Shown: positions 24,100 through 24,713 of the stretch, piece after piece
Numbering within the stretch: the first letter of the stretch is position 1
Layout of the letters: each line of letters starts with the position of its first letter
NCBI GenBank assembly: GCA_045644545.1
Contig: JAZRHC010000028.1
Location: 1 to 24,713 of the forward strand
Direction: 5' to 3'
Source: Scatosoma sp045644545
Lineage (GTDB): Bacteria > Bacillota > Clostridia > Christensenellales > Borkfalkiaceae
Length of the DNA: 24,713 nt
The notes under the pieces: generated by a model
Database searches by the model: none
Told to the model about the DNA's origin: nothing
What the model saw: only the letters and a program-made list of their open reading frames with translations
Position numbers and translations under genes: made by a program

Positions 24100-24110
24100 T
24101 CGTTTATAAT
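24082..24110 (+). promoter_or_regulatory. Promoter of the dehydrogenase gene, with embedded near-palindrome
   Basis: TTGAAA at 24082-24087, 17-nt spacer, TATAAT at 24105-24110. TTGAAAAAG/TTTTGTCAA at 24082-24099 forms a 7-of-9 inverted repeat that covers both -35 boxes. It is a plausible operator for the adjacent AraC protein. Confidence 0.8.
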
Positions 24111-24141
24111 AATGATGTATAAAAAAATTGAGGAGAATAAA

Positions 24142-24713
24142 ATGAATTTTCATGGGAAAGTGGCGATTTCCACGGGTGCAGCATCGGGAATGGGATTGTT
24201 ATTCGCTCAAAATTTTACATCGCTCGGTGGAAACGTTGTGCTTTGTGACGTAAATGAAGTAGCACTTAATGAAAAAGTGGCGGAAATCAACGCAAAAGGT
24301 CAAGGTAAAGCGATTGCTATGCTTTGTGATGTTAGAGATTATAAACAGGTTTGCGCGGTAAGGGATAAAGCTGTAGAAACGTTTGGTTCGATTGACGTAA
24401 TGGCAAACTTTGCGGGAGGTTTTGCCATAAGAATGCAAAATGTGGACAGGGCGAAACATCCCGAATTCCCCGACGTACCTATTGAAGTTTACGATTGGGG
24501 AATAGACGTAAATCTAAAAGGACCGTTTTATTTTGCGCACGCAGTTCTTAAACAAATGAGAGAACAACAGAGCGGTCTTATTATCAATATCGGTTCGATT
24601 ACGGGCGCTGAAGGCGATGGTTACGGAATGGATTATCCCACCTCAAAAGCAGGGCTTATGTATGGACTGACAAAGTCTATCGCGCAGTACGGCGCAAAAT
24701 ATGGTATTCGCGC
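24142..24713 (+). CDS. Short-chain dehydrogenase/reductase, 3'-truncated
   Basis: The first 190 residues are present and the frame runs off the window. The ATG follows GAGGAG at 24130-24135. The SDR hallmarks are in order: nucleotide-binding TGAASGMG (residues 11-18), DVNE after strand 2 (an Asp there favours NAD over NADP), CDVRD, NFAGG, the helix-4 Asn in DVNLKGPF, Ser152 in IGSITG, and Tyr165/Lys169 in YPTSK. It is probably a sugar, polyol or sugar-acid oxidoreductase, given the divergent AraC regulator, but the substrate cannot be read. Composition is AT-rich like the regulator. Confidence 0.92.
   Translation, partial: MNFHGKVAISTGAASGMGLLFAQNFTSLGGNVVLCDVNEVALNEKVAEINAKGQGKAIAMLCDVRDYKQVCAVRDKAVETFGSIDVMANFAGGFAIRMQNVDRAKHPEFPDVPIEVYDWGIDVNLKGPFYFAHAVLKQMREQQSGLIINIGSITGAEGDGYGMDYPTSKAGLMYGLTKSIAQYGAKYGIR

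Noticed and set aside
1..24713. CRISPR array, tRNA or rRNA genes, intact transposase
   Set aside because: No spaced repeats, no cloverleaf with a CCA-type end, no rRNA core motif and no transposase domain were found on either strand.

Overview
The window looks like chromosomal DNA from a Bacillota (Firmicutes) member of the Clostridia lineage, probably an uncultured gut organism. The evidence is the murB - PHP - whiA - dnaE - pfkA gene order, consensus sigma-A promoters, strong purine-rich ribosome binding sites, and genes for L-fucose and N-acetylglucosamine use. Genus and species cannot be read from the sequence.

Layout. (1) 2-5187: three co-directional secreted proteins. All carry a TasA/camelysin-like module, and two show the SipW-dependent type of signal peptide. 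Two of them add long beta-helix-like C-terminal parts. This block is more AT-rich than what follows and ends at a clear terminator. (2) 5334-14331: carbohydrate metabolism, namely a GH13 alpha-glucosidase, L-fucose isomerase, a phosphohexomutase of the PgcA type, an AraC-type regulator, and a two-gene operon of an atypical ROK-family kinase with nagA. Most units have their own promoter and terminator. (3) 14534-20837: an apparent operon murB - PHP phosphoesterase - whiA - dnaE, followed by pfkA with its own extended -10 promoter. Two genes usually found between the PHP gene and whiA in Clostridia (rapZ and yvcK) are absent. (4) 21918-22239: a promoter followed by about 200 nt of noncoding, strongly structured sequence with a long-range closing helix, several nested hairpins and mutually exclusive pairings. 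This is the best candidate here for an undescribed element. It precedes a small four-cysteine protein translationally coupled to a six-helix membrane protein. (5) 22932-24713: AT-rich DNA with a perfect terminator, a second AraC-type regulator and a divergent short-chain dehydrogenase cut by the window end. The two genes share interleaved promoters and a near-palindrome.

How the genes fit together. FucI, the kinase/NagA pair, the hexose phosphate mutase and PfkA together suggest use of host glycans (fucose, GlcNAc, alpha-glucans) feeding glycolysis. However, fuculokinase, fuculose aldolase, glucosamine-6-phosphate deaminase and sugar transporters are not in the window. The first AraC regulator probably controls the divergent kinase-nagA operon and itself, and its promoter position predicts a leaderless mRNA. 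The second probably controls the divergent dehydrogenase. No tRNA, rRNA, CRISPR array or intact insertion sequence was seen.
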